DNA of 64,000 nt from Streptomyces chrestomyceticus JCM 4735 (GTDB lineage Bacteria; Actinomycetota; Actinomycetes; Streptomycetales; Streptomycetaceae), in assembly GCF_003865135.1 (NCBI RefSeq), contig NZ_BHZC01000001.1, positions 9,052,001 through 9,116,000 of the forward strand, given 5' to 3'. The notes under the pieces are model-generated. The model was not told the origin of the DNA. It saw nothing but the letters and a program-made list of their open reading frames with translations, and searched no databases. The translations under genes were made by a program, and so were the position numbers. Shown here one piece after another: positions 63,915-64,000 of this stretch. The first letter of the stretch is position 1; every line of letters starts with the position of its first letter.

Positions 63915-64000
63915 ATGACCGCGACACCCGTGGAGAAGACGACCGGCGGTACGGCTTGGGAGGGATTCGGCGGCGGCCTGTGGCGGGACACCGTCGACGT
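63915..64000 (+). CDS. pflB: Pyruvate formate-lyase (formate C-acetyltransferase), 5' end only
   Basis: Only the first 28 codons are inside the window. ATG at 63915 with GGAAGG upstream. TAWEGFGGGLWRDTVDV matches the N-terminus of actinobacterial formate C-acetyltransferases (WxGFxxGxWRxxIDVRDFI). This oxygen-sensitive glycyl-radical enzyme cleaves pyruvate to formate and acetyl-CoA and needs an activase not seen here. It is divergent from the universal stress protein gene. The call rests on a short stretch. Confidence 0.65.
   Translation, partial: MTATPVEKTTGGTAWEGFGGGLWRDTVD

Overview
The window is very GC-rich. It has GTG starts, strong GGAGG-type ribosome binding sites and G/C-biased third codon positions. 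The families present (ANTAR, GPP34, PucR, XRE/MmyB and DUF574-type methyltransferase genes) point to a Streptomyces chromosome, probably an accessory or arm-like region, because many genes are broken, truncated or duplicated in part. No rRNA, tRNA, CRISPR array, integrase or transposase was recognised.

Layout. (1) 1-10.3 kb: the 5' part of an enterochelin-type esterase behind a good iron box; a decayed cation/proton antiporter locus; two GAF-ANTAR genes, one frameshifted; an M48 protease; a frameshifted hypothetical gene; and a secreted beta-propeller protein. (2) 10.3-14.6 kb: a GPP34 protein, then a reactive-sulfur module made of a persulfide dioxygenase-rhodanese fusion, a frameshifted TauE exporter, a CsoR/CstR-type repressor and a divergent rhodanese. 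Four ATACCC-N4-GGGTA(T/C) operators tie these together. (3) 15.4-23.7 kb: a 2705-residue NRPS (A-T-E-C-A-T-E) with no thioesterase, translationally coupled to a 47-codon upstream ORF. (4) 23.8-30 kb: a methyltransferase, a uridine-kinase-like protein, hypothetical proteins, an inositol-phosphatase-like protein and a GH18 chitinase without a signal peptide. (5) 30.4-34.6 kb: a four-gene operon (M19 dipeptidase, M20 hydrolase, GNAT, N-acylamino acid racemase) that fits a D- to L-amino acid conversion pathway. (6) 34.6-43.4 kb: an amidase with a divergent TetR gene, an XRE regulator with a divergent NmrA protein, a PucR regulator, a serine hydrolase, and a divergent aldo/keto reductase and XRE pair in which both genes have lost internal segments.

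(7) 43.4-64 kb is the most coherent part: a low-oxygen and nitrate-respiration island. It contains a radical SAM/SPASM gene abutting a 37-codon ORF, narGHJI, a nitrate/nitrite transporter, protoporphyrinogen oxidase, a leftover tail of a second narI, a DevR/OsdR-type regulator, a CBS-BON protein, a DevS/OsdK-type kinase, a flavin-reductase-like PPOX protein, a universal stress protein and the first codons of pyruvate formate-lyase. Copies of a box close to GGGACCTTCGGCCC lie upstream of the regulator, narG/radical SAM, the PPOX gene and the universal stress protein/formate-lyase pair, which suggests one regulon.

Four genes in the first 13.5 kb each carry a single-base deletion in or next to a G/C run. 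These may be real mutations or base-calling errors, and they should be resolved before the genes are treated as dead. All functions are read by eye from sequence; no database search was run.
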